Assembly: GCA_903950295.1 (NCBI GenBank)
Contig: CAJBAP010000127.1
Location: 1-8,130 of the forward strand
Direction of reading: 5' to 3'
From: an uncultured Rhodocyclaceae bacterium
GTDB lineage: Bacteria > Pseudomonadota > Gammaproteobacteria > Burkholderiales > Rhodocyclaceae
DNA length: 8,130 bases
In this document: positions 6,124-8,130 of the stretch, one piece after another
Numbering within the stretch: the stretch's first letter is position 1
How the letters are laid out: every line of letters starts with the position of its first letter
Notes under the pieces: model-generated
Database searches by the model: none
The model's input: the letters and a program-made list of their open reading frames with translations, nothing else
Told to the model about the DNA's origin: nothing
Made by a program: the position numbers and the translations under genes

Positions 6124-7017
6124 TCACTTCCGCTCTCGCTGACTGACCAGGGCTATTCCCGCAATCACCAGCGCCGCGCCGAGCAGCTGGGCCAGAGACA
6201 GTGGCTCGGCCAGCAGCCAGCCGGCAAAACCGATAGTGGCGAGCGGCCCGAGCATGGAGACCAGCGCCACGCGAGCACTACCAAGGCGGCGGATCGCTGC
6301 CGATTGCGCGAACACCGGCAGCGCCGTGGAGAACAAGCCCATCGCCAGCGCGTAGCCATACACCGGCCAGGGTTGCACGAGTGCCGTGACAGGCTGTACC
6401 GCGAGGAAGTGACCAAAAACAGCGGCGGTCGAAATCAGCGTAGCCAAGGCCGCAAAGCGTGCCGTACCCAGGCGGCCGATCAGGCGTGCGCTACCGGTAA
6501 GGTAAATGGCATAACAAACCGCCGAGCCGAAGACCAGGCCACTGCCCAGCCAGATCGTCGTCGGGTCCGTCGAAAATTCGAGGTCATGCCAGAAGGCTGC
6601 GCCGATTCCGACGTAACACAAGAGCAGCGCAATCACCTCCCTGCGGGTCGCCCACCGGTGAGTCAGCAGCATGCCGAACAACAACGTCAGCGTCGGGTAA
6701 GTGAACAGGATCAGGCGTTCGAGACCCGCTGAAATGTATTGCAGGCCGAGAAAATCGAAAACGCTGGCGCCGTAATAGCCGGCCAGGCCCATGACGAAAA
6801 CACCCAGCCAATCGCGTGCCGACAGCGCGGATGCCCCGCGCGAAGCGCTGAAGCCGACCCAGAGGAATACCGGGAGGGCGAAGGCCATGCGTAACGCCAG
6901 CAACGTGATGGCATCAACGCCATACGGATAAGAGAGCTTGACGAGAATCGCCTTGAACGAGAAGCCGAAGGCGGCGAGGATGGCAAGCGCCATCCCGGCG
7001 CGATGGCCAGCGTTCAT
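6124..7017 (-). CDS. EamA/DMT-superfamily inner-membrane transporter
   Basis: 297 aa and very hydrophobic, with about ten predicted membrane segments (near 9-27, 36-56, 70-88, 97-118, 127-144, 155-176, 186-206, 219-239, 248-268 and 273-292). This is the usual size and shape of EamA-domain (RhaT/DMT) proteins, which consist of two five-helix repeats. Typical features are LRMAFALPVFLW (42-53) after helix 1, ISAGLERLILFTYPTLTLLF (95-114) in helix 4, and GWLLAEPLSLAQLLGAALVI (266-285) with the Glu-Pro before the last helix; a basic cytoplasmic tail (QRERK) ends the protein. Family members are metabolite or drug exporters, and the substrate cannot be told from sequence. Its ATG lies 2 nt after the stop of the HerA-like gene, so it is probably cotranscribed with it and coupled, as no clear Shine-Dalgarno is seen. 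No terminator-like hairpin with a T-run follows it before the receptor gene. Confidence 0.9.
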   Translation of the reverse strand: MNAGHRAGMALAILAAFGFSFKAILVKLSYPYGVDAITLLALRMAFALPVFLWVGFSASRGASALSARDWLGVFVMGLAGYYGASVFDFLGLQYISAGLERLILFTYPTLTLLFGMLLTHRWATRREVIALLLCYVGIGAAFWHDLEFSTDPTTIWLGSGLVFGSAVCYAIYLTGSARLIGRLGTARFAALATLISTAAVFGHFLAVQPVTALVQPWPVYGYALAMGLFSTALPVFAQSAAIRRLGSARVALVSMLGPLATIGFAGWLLAEPLSLAQLLGAALVIAGIALVSQRERK

Positions 7018-7019
7018 GG

Positions 7020-8130
7020 CTAGCGGCGGCGCCCGCCGCCCAGAATCGAGCCGAGCACGCCACGCACGATCTCGCGGCCAACCTGCGAGCCGATGGTCCG
7101 TACGACACTTTTCGCCACCGTCTGCGCCAGCCCATCGGTCTGCCCGCCACGCGGTCCGGTACGACCAAACAGGATTTCACCGAACATGCCGCCGAGTCCG
7201 CTACTTTCTTCGCTGCCGCTAGCGGGGATTGCTCCGCCCGCTTTGACTGGGGTTGGCGTTGCCGTCCCGCCAACGCCGACTTTTTGTGGTTCGGGCGCAA
7301 CTCGTGCAGTGAGTTTCTCGTAAGCCGATTCGCGGTCGACCGTCTTTTCGTAGTGGCCGAACAGTACCGAAGCCTTGATCGCCGCCTGCCGTTCGGCAAA
7401 GGTCAGCGGCCCGAGGCGGGAAGCCGGCGGCAGCACGAAGGCACGTTCGACCATATTGGGTCGGCCCTTTTCGTCGAGGAAAGAAACGAGCGCCTCGCCC
7501 ACGCCAAGTTCGGTAATCGCCGCAGCAGCATCGAAAGCCGGATTGGGGCGCATGGTTTCCGCCGCCGCCTTCACCGCCTTCTGGTCACGCGGCGTAAAGG
7601 CACGCAGGGCATGTTGCACGCGGTTGCCGAGTTGGCCGAGCACCTTGTCGGGCACATCGAGCGGATTCTGGGTGACGAAATAGACGCCGACACCCTTCGA
7701 GCGAATCAGTCGGACCACCTGCTCGACCTTGTCGACCAGCGCCGCCGGCGCATCATTGAAAAGTAGATGCGCCTCGTCGAAAAAGAACACCAGCTTTGGC
7801 TTCTCCAGATCGCCGGCTTCAGGCAACTGCTCGAACAGTTCGGCCAGCAACCAGAGCAGGAAGGTAGCGTAAAGCTTGGGCGAATTCATCAATTGGTCGG
7901 CGGCGAGGATGTTTACCACGCCACGACCATCCTGCGCTTGCATCAGGTCGGCGATATCGAGCATCGGTTCGCCGAAGAACTTGTCGCCACCCTGATCTTC
8001 CAGCGTGAGCAAACCGCGCTGGATGGCACCGATGGAGGCCGCCGAGACGTTGCCGTAGGTAGTCTTGAACTGGCTGGCGTTATCGCCGACATGCTGCGCC
8101 ATGGCACGCAGATCCTTCAAGTCGAGCAGC
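7020..8130 (-). CDS. HerA/YjgR-like ATPase (DUF853 family), 5'-partial
   Basis: C-terminal ~369 residues of a HerA-FtsK-type P-loop ATPase resembling E. coli YjgR; full-length relatives are about 500 aa. The frame stays open to the window edge, beginning Leu-Leu-Asp-Leu-Lys-Asp-Leu. The TTG at 8120 is internal, not a start. Numbering from the first complete codon (8129), the Walker B block is [13 protein letters not shown] (112-124, Asp118-Glu119). It is followed by [16 protein letters not shown] (141-156, with a sensor-like Thr-Gln) and [18 protein letters not shown] (168-185), which includes Arg residues likely to act between subunits. The Walker A motif must lie outside the window. Residues about 275-315 are a Gly/Pro/Ala/Ser-rich linker, and the tail ends in a Gly-rich, basic segment ([16 protein letters not shown]) that I recall as typical of YjgR-like proteins. 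HerA relatives act as hexameric DNA motors, but the role of this branch is not established. The transporter gene follows after 2 nt. Confidence 0.92.
   Translation of the reverse strand, partial: LLDLKDLRAMAQHVGDNASQFKTTYGNVSAASIGAIQRGLLTLEDQGGDKFFGEPMLDIADLMQAQDGRGVVNILAADQLMNSPKLYATFLLWLLAELFEQLPEAGDLEKPKLVFFFDEAHLLFNDAPAALVDKVEQVVRLIRSKGVGVYFVTQNPLDVPDKVLGQLGNRVQHALRAFTPRDQKAVKAAAETMRPNPAFDAAAAITELGVGEALVSFLDEKGRPNMVERAFVLPPASRLGPLTFAERQAAIKASVLFGHYEKTVDRESAYEKLTARVAPEPQKVGVGGTATPTPVKAGGAIPASGSEESSGLGGMFGEILFGRTGPRGGQTDGLAQTVAKSVVRTIGSQVGREIVRGVLGSILGGGRRR

Noticed and set aside
5382..6732. Long plus-strand open frames opposite the receptor and transporter genes
   Set aside because: Both lie antisense to genes with strong family signatures, and their Arg/Gln/His-rich translations look like no known protein.
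8118..8120. TTG as a start codon for the HerA-like protein
   Set aside because: The frame remains open and family-like (Leu-Leu-Asp before it) to the window edge, and the Walker A half of the protein is missing, so the true start is outside the window.

Overview
The window looks like ordinary chromosomal DNA from a GC-rich Gram-negative bacterium. The best guess is a betaproteobacterium of the Rhodocyclales or a related group. This rests on the long insert-bearing type of S-adenosylhomocysteine hydrolase, the order ahcY-tlyA-metF, a YjgR-type HerA ATPase, and an outer-membrane TonB-dependent receptor. The taxonomic call comes from remembered family sequences, not from a search. I see no tRNA, rRNA, insertion sequence, CRISPR array, phage gene or other mobile element, and no stretch over 300 bases without a gene.

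Layout. The plus strand from 1 to 3115 holds a methyl-cycle cluster. It starts with the 3' part of ahcY (S-adenosylhomocysteine hydrolase; its first codons lie before base 1). Then comes a TlyA-type rRNA 2'-O-methyltransferase behind a clear ribosome binding site, and then metF (5,10-methylenetetrahydrofolate reductase), which overlaps the end of tlyA. AhcY removes the S-adenosylhomocysteine left by methyltransferases such as TlyA and releases homocysteine. MetF makes the methyltetrahydrofolate used to turn homocysteine back into methionine.

The minus strand from 8130 down to 3112 holds four genes, read right to left. They are the C-terminal part of a HerA/YjgR-like ATPase (its 5' end lies beyond base 8130), an EamA/DMT-family ten-helix transporter starting 2 nt after it, a 64-nt gap with a weak promoter-like pattern, a TonB-dependent outer-membrane receptor, and a periplasmic ABC-type substrate-binding protein starting 2 nt after the receptor. 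The last two look like a two-gene envelope module whose ligand cannot be read from sequence.

The two gene groups converge at 3112-3115, where one TTAA supplies the stop codons of both metF and the binding-protein gene. The points most worth a second look are the receptor plus orphan binding-protein pair, the convergent shared stop, the basic N-terminal extension and motif change in TlyA, and the choice of metF start. Nothing here clearly amounts to an undescribed system.
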